Shown: positions 1 to 8,494 of the stretch, piece after piece | Layout: the number at the start of each line of letters is the position of its first letter | Numbering within the stretch: the stretch's first letter is position 1 | From: an uncultured Rubripirellula sp. | GTDB lineage: Bacteria > Planctomycetota > Planctomycetia > Pirellulales > Pirellulaceae | Reading direction: 5' to 3' | DNA: 64,000 nucleotides | Assembly: GCA_938075415.1 (NCBI GenBank) | Contig: CALJHC010000017.1 | Location: 1 to 64,000, forward strand | Made by a program: the position numbers and the translations under genes | Notes under the pieces: generated by a model | Told to the model about the DNA's origin: nothing | Databases searched by the model: none | Seen by the model: the letters and a program-made list of their open reading frames with translations, nothing else

Positions 1-461
1 GAAGGAAATCGGATCACTGCACCAAACCATCCCCAATCATGTTCGATGCAGTATGAACAGAACAAACTTGAATCTCGGGTTTGCATCAACAAGAATTGAG
101 ATAGAAATTCAAGACGAGCGGGGTGTGAGAAGCCGACGGAGGCATCATTTGTCAAAAATAATCCCACGCCAGCAGATCCCCCCACAAACACGTTCATCTT
201 TCAATTAAACTCACCGACCCCCAGCGTCGCCCTGACTTTCTGGTGGGCAGTCCTTGTCAGGCCAGATTGGAAGTTCATGCCAAGCTTACGGGCATCACCC
301 TTGCCAAAAGCCTTTGGAAAACCGAGAACGGCGACGGGCGATCGACTCTCCGCGCCGACGGATCGCGGTCAGTGACTCGCCGGGTAAAACGCGGTCAACC
401 TTGACAAAATCATCCACTTTTAACGCCTAAAAAAATCGATCCAGAATCGATCGCGATCATC
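1..461. other. Upstream non-coding stretch
   Basis: I see no supported gene here. A TTGACA hexamer lies at 401-406 but has no convincing -10 element at normal spacing. The stretch may carry the promoter and leader of the gene starting at 462. Confidence 0.4.
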
Positions 462-1190
462 ATGGAAGGAACGACAGAGCCGATTGTTGTCGTCATCGGC
501 AACCCAATTGCTGGCAACCCCGCGCAGTTCGCGCTGGAGCGATCTCTCAGGGCAATGGGCCTTGACTGGAGGGTCCTTTCCTTTGACGTCTCCTCGGAAG
601 ATGTCGGTGCGGCGCTCGGTGGCTTTGCCGTGACCGGAATTGTCGGTGTACTGATAGACCGTGACCTGACAAGCCAGGCTGGGGATTGGTACTCCCTGAT
701 AACCGAAACCCCCACTGCTAAAGTTGACTGCTTATGGCGTGGAGAAGAGACCCGCTTTATCGGTGATGATCTGAAACAATTGTGGCTGCAACTGCAAATA
801 GAAAAATTCAACGATCGACGTCGCCTGTGGATTGGCGATACGACAAGCGAAATGACGATTCACTCTGATCAATACGAGACGAGGCAGTCTGACGATGCCG
901 CTATCCCGGATCTCGTGACCGAATCGTCGGTCATCGTCCTTAATCTCACCAAGGACTCCAGCAAGGAACTTGAACTGGATGAATGGCCGAAAAATAACGG
1001 AACCACTTTAATTGTGAATTTGAAATCCACGAGTGAAACCATCGGGAAAATACGGCAACTGGGATACCTCGTCATTGGTGAAGACGAATTCCAAATTGGC
1101 ACTCTACTGCAATGCATTCTTCACTGGACAGGAGAATACCCATCTGAGGATACACTGATTGATGCAATCGAAGAGTATCTCAGCGTCTAA
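462..1190 (+). CDS. Degenerate shikimate-dehydrogenase-like protein
   Basis: The 242-residue product resembles the substrate-binding half of shikimate dehydrogenase (AroE). The start VVVIGNPIAGNPAQFALERS and the following GLDWRVLSFDVSSEDVGAAL match the AroE beta-1/alpha-1 and 'DV..EDL.AA' regions, and WRGEETRFIGDD aligns with the AroE segment that normally reads 'G.L.GDNTDG'. The Ser-x-Ser substrate loop is replaced by Gly-Asn-Pro and the catalytic Lys of the NVT.PHK motif is absent, so shikimate dehydrogenase activity is unlikely. The C-terminal third has no clear NADP-binding GxGxxG. Family resemblance is seen in the sequence; loss of activity is inference. It could be a regulator or a protein-interaction relic. 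A monocistronic unit is likely, since the next gene is 163 bp away. Confidence 0.6.
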   Translation: MEGTTEPIVVVIGNPIAGNPAQFALERSLRAMGLDWRVLSFDVSSEDVGAALGGFAVTGIVGVLIDRDLTSQAGDWYSLITETPTAKVDCLWRGEETRFIGDDLKQLWLQLQIEKFNDRRRLWIGDTTSEMTIHSDQYETRQSDDAAIPDLVTESSVIVLNLTKDSSKELELDEWPKNNGTTLIVNLKSTSETIGKIRQLGYLVIGEDEFQIGTLLQCILHWTGEYPSEDTLIDAIEEYLSV

Positions 1191-1353
1191 CGCACTCGGA
1201 TGAACCACTACGCTGTACTGACCTTCACTAATTCCTTCGACATCTCTGTTTCGAACACGAAAAAATCCCAAAAGTATTCCTTTTCAACTGACTCAAGAGA
1301 ATCAAGCGGCGAAAAGGTGCGGCGGCAATTCGCACAACAAAAAGCAAACAGTC

Positions 1354-2094
1354 ATGGCCCGAACAACAACCCGACGCCATCAAGCACTGATTGATGCCGC
1401 ATCGCAATTGAGCAGAAAAGCTTCGAAGTTAAAATTCAGCGAACCGGTAACGCACATCTATAACCCACTGCAGTACGCATGGGACGCACATGTGGCTTAC
1501 CTAAAAAAATCGAACCCCAAAGGTGTTCGGGTACTCTTTCTTGGAATGAACCCAGGGCCATGGGGCATGGCACAAACCGGCGTACCATTTGGTGAGATCG
1601 CATCCGTCCGTGACTGGATCGGTATCGACAAGAAAGTGAAACGCCCAAAACAGGAACATCCAAAACGACCAATCGAAGGATTCGATTGCCCGAAAAGTGA
1701 AGTAAGCGGTCGCCGATTCTGGGGTCTATTCAAAGATCATTTCCATCACCCGATGGATTTCTTCAAAGATCATTTTGTTGTCAACTACTGCCCCCTGGTT
1801 TTCATGGAGGCGTCATCGAAAAACCGGACACCCGACAAACTTCCTAAGGATGAAAGAACTGCACTGGATGAGTGCTGCGGACAACACCTAAAGAAAGTCA
1901 TCAGCACGCTTGAACCGAAGTTCCTTGTAGGAATTGGTGCCTATGCGGAGCGTCAGTTCCAATTAGTTGCGGGCGATATCAAATCGGATGCAAAGCTTTG
2001 CAGAATCCTACACCCCAGCCCCGCTTCACCCGCGGCAAATCGCGATTGGGTTGGCACAGTCAATCGCCAATTAAAAGAAGCCAAGATCTGGTGA
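1354..2094 (+). CDS. SMUG1-type uracil-DNA glycosylase
   Basis: This 246-residue protein carries the signature of single-strand-selective monofunctional uracil-DNA glycosylase. Motif 1 is GMNPGPWGMAQTGVPFGE at about residues 63-80, and motif 2 is HPSPASPAANRDW near residue 221, both nearly as in animal SMUG1. Known members remove uracil and oxidised pyrimidines such as 5-hydroxymethyluracil from DNA in base-excision repair, using the Asn of motif 1 and the His of motif 2. The full core is present and the length is close to that of vertebrate SMUG1. The ATG at 1354 precedes a short basic N-terminus. The gene stands alone, with no repair partners beside it. Confidence 0.88.
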   Translation: MARTTTRRHQALIDAASQLSRKASKLKFSEPVTHIYNPLQYAWDAHVAYLKKSNPKGVRVLFLGMNPGPWGMAQTGVPFGEIASVRDWIGIDKKVKRPKQEHPKRPIEGFDCPKSEVSGRRFWGLFKDHFHHPMDFFKDHFVVNYCPLVFMEASSKNRTPDKLPKDERTALDECCGQHLKKVISTLEPKFLVGIGAYAERQFQLVAGDIKSDAKLCRILHPSPASPAANRDWVGTVNRQLKEAKIW

Positions 2095-2512
2095 TCGAAC
2101 GCAGTGTTTTCCTCGCAAACTCAACGATTGACAACGCCTCTTCAAAATCGCCAAATCCAGCACACCAACTCCCTTTCAGGACCTCTCTCGCCAACCCAAA
2201 GCCATCATTTGACGCCGCTTGGATCACTGCCCACACGAACGATAAAAGCCGTGCGAGGGAGCGTCGAGACGTTTAAACTGGACAGAGCCGGTTAATGCGG
2301 CGAGCAACCGACAAGACTCGGCAGCCAACTTGCAGCAACCCTGCAGCAACTCTGCAGAGCCAAAACGTTCTGGGGCCAAATCAGCAACCAGTGACTCAAC
2401 GACAATCGCGGCAGCAACGCTCGTCCGAACTAAACTGCGTTTTTTTGTCTTTCAACCGAGACAACTGCAATGATTCAGGTGGATCGGTCTCGCCCACAAA
2501 ACATCACCTATC
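2095..2512. other. Intergenic gap with an 11-bp tandem repeat
   Basis: There is no supported gene; the short frames here are compositionally random. It contains an imperfect 11-bp direct repeat at 2331-2357. Confidence 0.4.
2331..2357. repeat. 11-bp tandem repeat, about 2.5 copies
   Basis: The unit TGCAGCAACCC occurs at 2331-2341, again with one change at 2342-2352, and partly at 2353-2357. It is one of many short tandem duplications in this window. Confidence 0.7.
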
Positions 2513-3883
2513 ATGAAAGCCGAAGACTTCCAATCTCTCTATAAGCTCATTCGCGGCAGCAAATTAGCGATGCAAGTGATTGATGCACAGAACCTTACAT
2601 CCGAGGGAAAATACGCTGAAGCTTTATCAACATTGCAGGTAGCTCGAGATGCCTTTGCTAATCGCCGATCCAAAACCTTGAAACGGGCGACGCATGACAA
2701 GGCTATGCCAGATGACATCCGATCGAAAAAAGAAAACGATGACAAAGTCGATCGTCGACGACAACGAAAAGAGGAAAAAAGCGTCGAGGCTATCGCGACC
2801 TTTGACCAACTCTTGACCTCCCTTGAGCGTCTTGCACTACGTGATGCCGAGAAGTCGCGCAGTGAATCATCAACGCCAGATGACACAATCAAGATCAAAT
2901 CGCTGGGTGAACCGGCGATTACCCCCTCACATCAACCCACGTTAACGACCGAAAAATCGGCAAAATCCAGTCTCGCCAGGAACACAGCGTCCAAGCCTGT
3001 CCCCATTCATGAAGTCACCCCTCCGCAAAAGGAAGCACTTCAGCGACAGATCAAAGAACTTGGCAGAATTCAGATCATTTGGCTGAAAAACGAATTTGTT
3101 CTGGAACCGGTACTGTCTGAAACACAAATCGATACCCGCTCACTCTATTTTGTAAAAACGGCAAAAGCATCGCTGCTGGTAAGCATCAAGAATGAACTCA
3201 ACCCAAGACCCAAGTCCCTTGACCCCATCAAATTTGTCGACCGTCTCCACGCTCGACCCATCAAAGAGATGTCTGTGGAAGCGGTGATGCGACTTGGCGA
3301 ACGAGACTGCTTATTTCGTCTCCTTCTCGCACCCGATTCAATCACTCCGCTCGATCGCGACCCGCAAGTGGAAACAACCAACCTTCTCGTTAAATCGGAT
3401 GCGACACGTCCTGATCCCAAAAGCAATCACCAGAACCCCAATGGCGAACCGCAGCAAAACTCGATGCCGACACAGGCGGCTTCAGGGGACACGCAGGCCA
3501 CCGATGAGTCATCGAATCATCAGAATGTCTTGGACCTTGGAGCGTTCAGCCAACTGCTCACTTCGGCGCAACGCAGTGGTCTGGTCCCGAATTCGGATCA
3601 AGTTGGATACGTTCGTGATAAAGAATTCAGGCAGGGAAAATACGACATGGCATTTCAGTCCATCGACATCATGTACAACCGGTTTATTGCCAATGCCGGC
3701 CAAAGGTTGGCCAGATTGTCCCGAGAGGATGTCGACATTGCCGCTGGACGTATCAGGATCTCTCCAAAAGATCTTCAGGCAAAACGCTCACGAGACCGTA
3801 TCGAGACACAGGAAATTGATCGGGCCAAGCGACGATTCCAAGTGGTTCTGGAAGGTCTCCGAATCCTTATGAACCGCGAATAG
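2513..3883 (+). CDS. Hypothetical charged protein
   Basis: I do not recognise this 456-residue protein. Residues 1-60 look helical and could form a TPR-like hairpin (SEGKYAEALSTLQVARDAF). Residues 60-125 are very rich in Lys, Arg, Asp and Glu and probably form a coiled coil. A Ser/Thr/Pro-rich linker follows, then a more ordered middle part (about 180-285, including IQIIWLKNEFVLEPV), a polar linker with many Gln and Asn, and a helical C-terminal block (about 345-456) ending in LEGLRILMNRE. There is no signal peptide or membrane segment, so it is probably cytoplasmic. The ATG at 2513 is the first in frame. Confidence 0.6.
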   Translation: MKAEDFQSLYKLIRGSKLAMQVIDAQNLTSEGKYAEALSTLQVARDAFANRRSKTLKRATHDKAMPDDIRSKKENDDKVDRRRQRKEEKSVEAIATFDQLLTSLERLALRDAEKSRSESSTPDDTIKIKSLGEPAITPSHQPTLTTEKSAKSSLARNTASKPVPIHEVTPPQKEALQRQIKELGRIQIIWLKNEFVLEPVLSETQIDTRSLYFVKTAKASLLVSIKNELNPRPKSLDPIKFVDRLHARPIKEMSVEAVMRLGERDCLFRLLLAPDSITPLDRDPQVETTNLLVKSDATRPDPKSNHQNPNGEPQQNSMPTQAASGDTQATDESSNHQNVLDLGAFSQLLTSAQRSGLVPNSDQVGYVRDKEFRQGKYDMAFQSIDIMYNRFIANAGQRLARLSREDVDIAAGRIRISPKDLQAKRSRDRIETQEIDRAKRRFQVVLEGLRILMNRE

Positions 3884-4315
3884 GAGCAACCGCGAGCTGT
3901 CAGCGTCTTCAGGCCTCCAAAGACTTTCCTGGATGACTCAGTCAACTCCGGATAACTCGGCCAGGCTAAAAAACAAGCTGATCCAATCAAACTTGGATTG
4001 ATTAGGGATGGCAGCAGACTTTGTAAAAGCAACGCCTCTTCCGACAGGCTCACTCACCGACCGAAGCAGCTCCAACCAATAGAAATGCTCGAAGAATCGG
4101 ACTCACCTTGCGTCTTGGAGCCAAATTTGCCAAAAAACTGCTCGATAGGAGAGTGATTGGCGTTGACGACTCGCAGTCCGTCAGCCAAATTCTGCGTCTT
4201 CACGGAATTGCCGTGCAAGTGGGAGAAAATCGCCGCTAGTCAAAATTGCAACCATGCAGCTTGGCTGGGTCAGGTGTTTTCGCCGAACCACCCGACCAAC
4301 GAAAGTCGTGACCCA
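3884..4315. other. Leader region upstream of rplA
   Basis: No rplK or tRNA gene is present here, although rplK usually precedes rplA. A short hairpin, ATCCAA/TTGGAT with a 6-nt loop, lies around 3981-3998. An in-frame upstream extension of rplA begins at 4157 but matches nothing in ribosomal protein L1, so the region is treated as leader. Confidence 0.45.
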
Positions 4316-4993
4316 ATGGGTAAAAAATCAAAGCGTTACCGCGCTGCGCTGTCAAAGCAGCCAGAAGCCACTTTGCCGCTGGATGAAGCGGTTGAGACTC
4401 TAAAGAAATACGATTCGACCAAGTTTGATCAGACGGTCGAAGTGCACATGCGTTTGGGCGTAGATCCCAATCAAGCGGATCAAATCATCCGTGGCAGTCT
4501 TGTTCTCCCGAACGGGATTGGCAAAACCCAGCGAGTCGTCGTTTTCGCCAAAGGCGACGCCGCCAAAGCTGCGGAAGAAGCGGGTGCGGATGAAGTCGGC
4601 CAAGAAGATTTGGCCAAAAAGATCAAAGAGGGCTGGACCGACTTCGATGTTTGCATCGCGGCACCGGACATGATGGGCTTGGTTGGTCCGCTTGGCCGTG
4701 TTCTTGGCCCTCGTGGCCTGATGCCCAGCCCGCGAGCCGGGACCGTCACACCGGACGTGGCAAAGGTGGTAGTTGAATACAAAGCGGGAAAAGTTGAATT
4801 CCGTAATGACAAAGGCGGGAACGTACACTGCGTCGTCGGCAAGATGAGTTTTGATTCGCCAAAGCTGATTGAAAACATCAGAGCTTTCCTCGATTTTGTG
4901 GAAGGCTTGAAGCCGTCAACCATTAAGGGCACCTATGTGCGGGGTATTGCTATCTGCTCGACAATGAGTCCGAGCGTACGCATCGCCTCTTAA
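4316..4993 (+). CDS. rplA: Ribosomal protein L1
   Basis: The 225-residue product is 50S ribosomal protein uL1, which binds 23S rRNA at the L1 stalk and helps release E-site tRNA; in many bacteria it also represses its own mRNA. The start [12 protein letters not shown], the [18 protein letters not shown] region, the [14 protein letters not shown] signature and the [11 protein letters not shown] stretch are all diagnostic. I chose ATG 4316 because homologues begin at this basic segment; the frame is open back to 4157 but that part is unrelated. The usual C-terminal tail is a few residues shorter than in E. coli. It heads an rplA-rplJ-rplL group with 70- and 63-bp gaps. Confidence 0.95.
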   Translation: MGKKSKRYRAALSKQPEATLPLDEAVETLKKYDSTKFDQTVEVHMRLGVDPNQADQIIRGSLVLPNGIGKTQRVVVFAKGDAAKAAEEAGADEVGQEDLAKKIKEGWTDFDVCIAAPDMMGLVGPLGRVLGPRGLMPSPRAGTVTPDVAKVVVEYKAGKVEFRNDKGGNVHCVVGKMSFDSPKLIENIRAFLDFVEGLKPSTIKGTYVRGIAICSTMSPSVRIAS

Positions 4994-5063
4994 AGCATTG
5001 AGAATGCAGGCGGAAACGTTTGCCAGAATCAGGTCAAATCAGTCGTCTAAGTGAATCGATCCG

Positions 5064-5588
5064 ATGAGTAAATACGTCAAAGAGCTCGTAACGCGAGATA
5101 TTCGCCGCCGTCTCGATGGAGTCGAGGATGCGGTCTTGGTCAATTGCGTCGGAATGGACGCTAATACGACCAACGAACTTCGCGGTGAGCTGCATAAAAA
5201 AGATATACATTTGCTGGTTGTCAAGAACTCCCTGGCACGTCGTGCCGCTGAGGGAACTCACCTTGCAGCAGCATTTGAGGGCGCTGGCGGACAAATTGGT
5301 GTTTGCTGGGGTGCATCGGACTTTGTGTCACTTGTGAAAGAACTTGTCGAACTAGACAAGGACAAAGATAAGTACGATGCGTTTGCTGCGTGCGGCGGCG
5401 TCATGGATGGCGAAAAACTCGACTCGGATGGGTTGAAGGCTGTCAGCAAGTGGCCTAGCCGAGCTGAGCAGATTTCCATCTTGGTTGGTCAAATCCTAGC
5501 GCCTGGAGCAGATCTATCTGCTGCAATGCTCGGACCGGGCAAGAAGCTCAACAGTCAAATCAAACAAATCAGTGAAGGTGACGAGTAG
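5064..5588 (+). CDS. rplJ: Ribosomal protein L10
   Basis: The 174-residue product is 50S ribosomal protein uL10, the base of the stalk that anchors L7/L12 dimers for translation-factor recruitment. The N-terminal MSKYVKELVTRDI, the VKNSLARRAAEGT segment that contacts 23S rRNA, and the C-terminal helix KLNSQIKQISEGDE that would bind L7/L12 are present. Length is normal. The neighbours rplA and rplL confirm the call. No long L10 leader fits in the 70 bp upstream, so any autoregulation must act from further upstream or differ from E. coli. Confidence 0.95.
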   Translation: MSKYVKELVTRDIRRRLDGVEDAVLVNCVGMDANTTNELRGELHKKDIHLLVVKNSLARRAAEGTHLAAAFEGAGGQIGVCWGASDFVSLVKELVELDKDKDKYDAFAACGGVMDGEKLDSDGLKAVSKWPSRAEQISILVGQILAPGADLSAAMLGPGKKLNSQIKQISEGDE

Positions 5589-5651
5589 TCCCTCACAAAA
5601 TACTGAAAACCTTTATTACCAAGTCACCAAACTGTTTTTGAGGTATTAGAA

Positions 5652-6062
5652 ATGTCGGAAGATACTGCAGTCGCTGAATTCAGCGCAGAGACCAAGGATA
5701 TGGGCGACAAGATCGCCGAGTTAACCCTGAAGCAAGCCAAAGAGCTTAGCGATTATCTCAAGGAAGCACACGGCATCGAGCCTGCTGCGGGTGGTGGAGC
5801 CGTCATGGTCGCCGCTGGCCCCGGTGATGCTGGTGCTGCCGAAGAAGAGCAGACCGAATTTGACGTTGTTTTGACCAGCTTTGGCGAAAAGAAGTTGAAC
5901 GTTGTGAAGGTTGTGAAAAACCTCACTGGCGCTTCACTGATGGAAGCCAAGAAGATGGTCGAAGGCGTTCCTGCGACTTTGAAGGAAGCTGTTTCCAAAG
6001 AAGAAGCAGACAAGGTCAAAGCCGAAGTCGAAGAAGCTGGTGGATCCGTCGAGCTCAAGTAA
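5652..6062 (+). CDS. rplL: Ribosomal protein L7/L12
   Basis: The 136-residue acidic product is bL12, the multicopy stalk protein that recruits elongation factors. It shows an N-terminal dimerisation helix (KIAELTLKQAKELSDYL), an Ala/Gly-rich hinge (AAGGGAVMVAAGPGDAG) and the C-terminal factor-binding domain with EFDVVLTSFGEKKLNVVK, LMEAKKMVEGVP and EEAGGSVELK. A GAGG element about 9 nt upstream supports the ATG at 5652. The N-terminus is a few residues longer than usual. No rpoB follows: a 711-bp gap with hairpins comes next. Confidence 0.95.
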   Translation: MSEDTAVAEFSAETKDMGDKIAELTLKQAKELSDYLKEAHGIEPAAGGGAVMVAAGPGDAGAAEEEQTEFDVVLTSFGEKKLNVVKVVKNLTGASLMEAKKMVEGVPATLKEAVSKEEADKVKAEVEEAGGSVELK

Positions 6063-6102
6063 GCTCATAATCCTATCGCTCTTTACCGGTCAGCCTGGGT
6101 AC

Positions 6103-6129
6103 AGGTGTGCTCGTCTTCGTTGCACACCT
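6103..6129 (+). terminator. Hairpin after rplL
   Basis: AGGTGTGC (6103-6110) pairs perfectly with GCACACCT (6122-6129) across an 11-nt loop, 40 nt after the rplL stop. It has no U-tract, so it may be a transcript-end or processing hairpin rather than a classical intrinsic terminator. Confidence 0.45.
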
Positions 6130-6231
6130 AGTCGACCAGAGACTCGGTATCCTGAGCAATCAGTGACGTGAAGGCAACGCTAGAGTGTGTCTGCACGTCC
6201 ACTAACAGTTTTCGGTGACATTCGTAGTGCG

Positions 6232-6260
6232 CCAAGTGCTGCAATCATTGCAGCACTTGG
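6232..6260. promoter_or_regulatory. 29-bp palindrome
   Basis: CCAAGTGCTGCAAT (6232-6245) is followed by one base and its exact reverse complement (6247-6260). The near-absence of a loop suits a dimeric protein-binding site, although a stem with a small loop acting as terminator for the rplAJL transcript is also possible. No T-run follows on either strand. Confidence 0.55.
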
Positions 6261-6773
6261 ACTGCTTTCATAGCTGTGGCCCGCAACCGCGTCGACTCTT
6301 GCTAACCAGCGACTGCTGCGCCGATTGCTCTCTAGAGAATTCATCTCAGGTTTGCCCCTGTTCGGAACCCCGATAGCTCGTCTTAGGTCGTCGGAGATCA
6401 AACGTCAGGCGTTTTGGTAACCTTCTTGGCCGTCGATCGTGAACTTGAATGATCCGCAGTGATGCCGAGACAACAACACCGTTACTCTGATGTGCCTCGC
6501 TTGCTATCTGTTCCACCACGGTAGGCTGGCTTTGGTTCCTAACCGACAGGTCCGCGATCGAATCTTGGAGGCTGTAAACACGATCCTGAATTTGCAATAC
6601 ACTAGCGGCTTTGTTATCCCAGGTTGTTCATCCTTGAGGATGCAGATACGACACTGATGAATTTCAACTTCAGACGACAATACCAACCTCCAAGTCGAAT
6701 CAAGAAGATCACTAGCCCAAGTGTTGAACTTGATTGCAAATGCGAATACCCGACTGAATCCCGGAACCTTACC

Positions 6774-7046
6774 ATGACGGAGATCACACTTGCCCAAGGC
6801 TTTCTCGAAATGCTTCGATGCCCAATCAGCAACGAGAAACTCTCGGTTGCCGATGCATCTTTGGTACAGCAAGTTACTCAGGCCATCGATCAAGGAGTTG
6901 CTCGGGATAAACTAGAGCAAAAGATTGCACTGCCAATTGAAGGGGGACTGGTGAACGAGACAGGCAACTGGTTGCACCCAATTCGAAACGGCATCCCAAC
7001 CTTGGTTGCCGAAGAAGCAATCAAACTTGATGAACTGCACGCATGA
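6774..7046 (+). CDS. UPF0434/Trm112-like small protein
   Basis: The 90-residue product begins MTEITLAQGFLEMLRCPISN and ends with GGLVNETGNWLHPIRNGIPTLV, matching the UPF0434 (YcaR)/Trm112 family, in which 'LLEILRCP' and 'YPIRDGIPVLL' are the family marks. Trm112 proteins act as partners and activators of methyltransferases; the bacterial short forms are of unclear function. Only one Cys of the usual zinc-binding set is visible. I chose ATG 6774 over the upstream start at 6624 because the family begins at this position. It converges on the small gene at 7158-7400. Confidence 0.85.
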   Translation: MTEITLAQGFLEMLRCPISNEKLSVADASLVQQVTQAIDQGVARDKLEQKIALPIEGGLVNETGNWLHPIRNGIPTLVAEEAIKLDELHA

Positions 7047-7157
7047 AGTCAGCAAATCAGGAGGCATGATCGAGGATCAAGCGGCGGTCTCTAGTATTTC
7101 CAATGCTTGGCGGATCTCTCTAACGCTATTTTAGCGAATCTCAATCTGACACGAGCT

Positions 7158-7400
7158 TCATGTCCACTCAGGGCGATCATCCTCCGACGTTGGATCACCG
7201 AACCACTGACCAAGCGCGGCAACGACATGATCTCTATCTTCGCGATTGGCCCAGATAGAGTCATCAATATCAAGCCGAACTTCATAATCACCCTCGTGCA
7301 AACAATCATCTTCGCCGCAAAAATGCGGGACGTCACTCACCCAAACAATCCGATACAGCGGCAGGTGCTTATCATCGATTTTTATCAGCGGTGAATTCAT
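7158..7400 (-). CDS. Small hypothetical acidic protein
   Basis: The 80-residue product is not recognised. It is acidic, with a compact look: PLYRIVWVSDVPHFCGEDDC near the N-terminus, then YEVRLDIDDSIWANREDRDH and an amphipathic helix VVAALGQWFG. The aromatic-rich, low-complexity-free composition argues for a real gene. The two Cys residues at about 28 and 33 could be structural. A GGA sits upstream of the ATG at 7400. It follows proC on the same strand with a 63-bp gap, so the two may be cotranscribed. Confidence 0.55.
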   Translation of the reverse strand: MNSPLIKIDDKHLPLYRIVWVSDVPHFCGEDDCLHEGDYEVRLDIDDSIWANREDRDHVVAALGQWFGDPTSEDDRPEWT

Positions 7401-7463
7401 TAGTTTAAATTTCCAATTGATTTCTGCACGGATGATTTGATCCGATTGGATTGGCGCCTGCTA

Positions 7464-8267
7464 TCAATCACCAAGCTCACGACTTCGATTCGCCGATGCC
7501 AACACCGCTTGCATCAAGGCTCCCCGAATTCCATTTTTCTCCAATGCAGCAATGGCAGCGATTGTTGTGCCCCCGGGACTGGCAACCGCATCCTTTAGTT
7601 CACCGGGATGCTTTCCGGTTACCTCAACCATTTTTGCAGTCCCCAAGACCGTCTGAGTCGCTAGCTGCATTGCTAAACCACGCGGCAACCCTGCTTGCAC
7701 TCCCCCGTCTGCAAGGGCTTCGATTACCAAACAGATATAAGCTGGGCCTGAACCACTGAGCCCGGTGACAGCGTCCATCTGCGACTCTGTAACTTTCACC
7801 GCGAGGCCAACACAATCAAGCACTTGATGAATCCAAGAAAGATCCTCACTGGTGACTTCAGATCCGCCGCAGAAGGCACTTGCTCCCGCCATCACCAGAC
7901 TCGGCGTGTTTGGCATGACTCTTACCACTCGATCATGCCCAAGCAACCTGGCCAATTGATCAATCGAAATCCCAGCTGCGATCGAAATGACGAGTTTTCC
8001 GGCATAGGACACCCCTGCCTCTGAGGTCACTGCGGAAATGACATTTGGCTTGACGGCTAACAGGATTGCGTCGCTTGAATGAACCGCTTGACTCAGATCA
8101 GCCACGTCCACAGCAGGGTGATGGCTAGCCCACCACTGGCGGCTTGCCTCATTGGGCTCAACCAGGCAAATCTCTTCTTCACCAAGCACACTGGACGCCA
8201 ACACCCCCCCCACCAGCGCACGTCCCATTTGGCCACCACCAATCAATGCTAATCGCTTTGGTTTCAT
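7464..8267 (-). CDS. proC: Pyrroline-5-carboxylate reductase
   Basis: The 267-residue product reduces 1-pyrroline-5-carboxylate to proline with NAD(P)H, the last step of proline synthesis. The N-terminal dinucleotide-binding motif LALIGGGQMGRALVGG, the AVKPNV segment, VVRVMPNTPS, and the C-terminal signature LSGSGPAYICLVIEALADGG with SPGGTTIAAIAALE are all present. Length is normal. The gene is on the minus strand and divergent from argB, with 227 bp between the two starts, so the shared upstream region may serve both proline and arginine synthesis, which branch from glutamate. Confidence 0.95.
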   Translation of the reverse strand: MKPKRLALIGGGQMGRALVGGVLASSVLGEEEICLVEPNEASRQWWASHHPAVDVADLSQAVHSSDAILLAVKPNVISAVTSEAGVSYAGKLVISIAAGISIDQLARLLGHDRVVRVMPNTPSLVMAGASAFCGGSEVTSEDLSWIHQVLDCVGLAVKVTESQMDAVTGLSGSGPAYICLVIEALADGGVQAGLPRGLAMQLATQTVLGTAKMVEVTGKHPGELKDAVASPGGTTIAAIAALEKNGIRGALMQAVLASANRSRELGD

Positions 8268-8494
8268 CTCGCCCTTTTCCTTGTTCTAACTTCCACCCAA
8301 TCCCCCCATATTAACCGAAAGGCATCCAGCTCCAATAAGCAAAGTGGTGTTCCCCGTTTGCTCACAATTGACCCTCTCGGTCACCAACTCTAAATTGATA
8401 GGTTTTTCCGATACCAAACAACCCAGAAACCGCTCGTTCCCAAAAACGTTCCGTTGGTGGAGAATTCGCATGCGTTTCACCTGGAGACATCCGA

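Larger units (their letters stand above)
6063..6773. other. Long gap after rplL holding two inverted repeats
   Basis: I find no convincing gene in these 711 bp. The position where rpoB usually begins is empty. The notable contents are a hairpin at 6103-6129 and a 29-bp near-perfect palindrome at 6232-6260. Confidence 0.5.

Noticed and set aside
401-429. TTGACA as a -35 promoter element
   Set aside because: No acceptable -10 hexamer lies at 16-18 bp spacing.
410-811. Minus-strand frame antisense to the AroE-like gene
   Set aside because: It is a shadow of the plus-strand gene, with Ser/Arg-rich random composition.
4157-4315. Upstream extension of rplA
   Set aside because: L1 proteins begin at [12 protein letters not shown]; the extension has no homology to the family.
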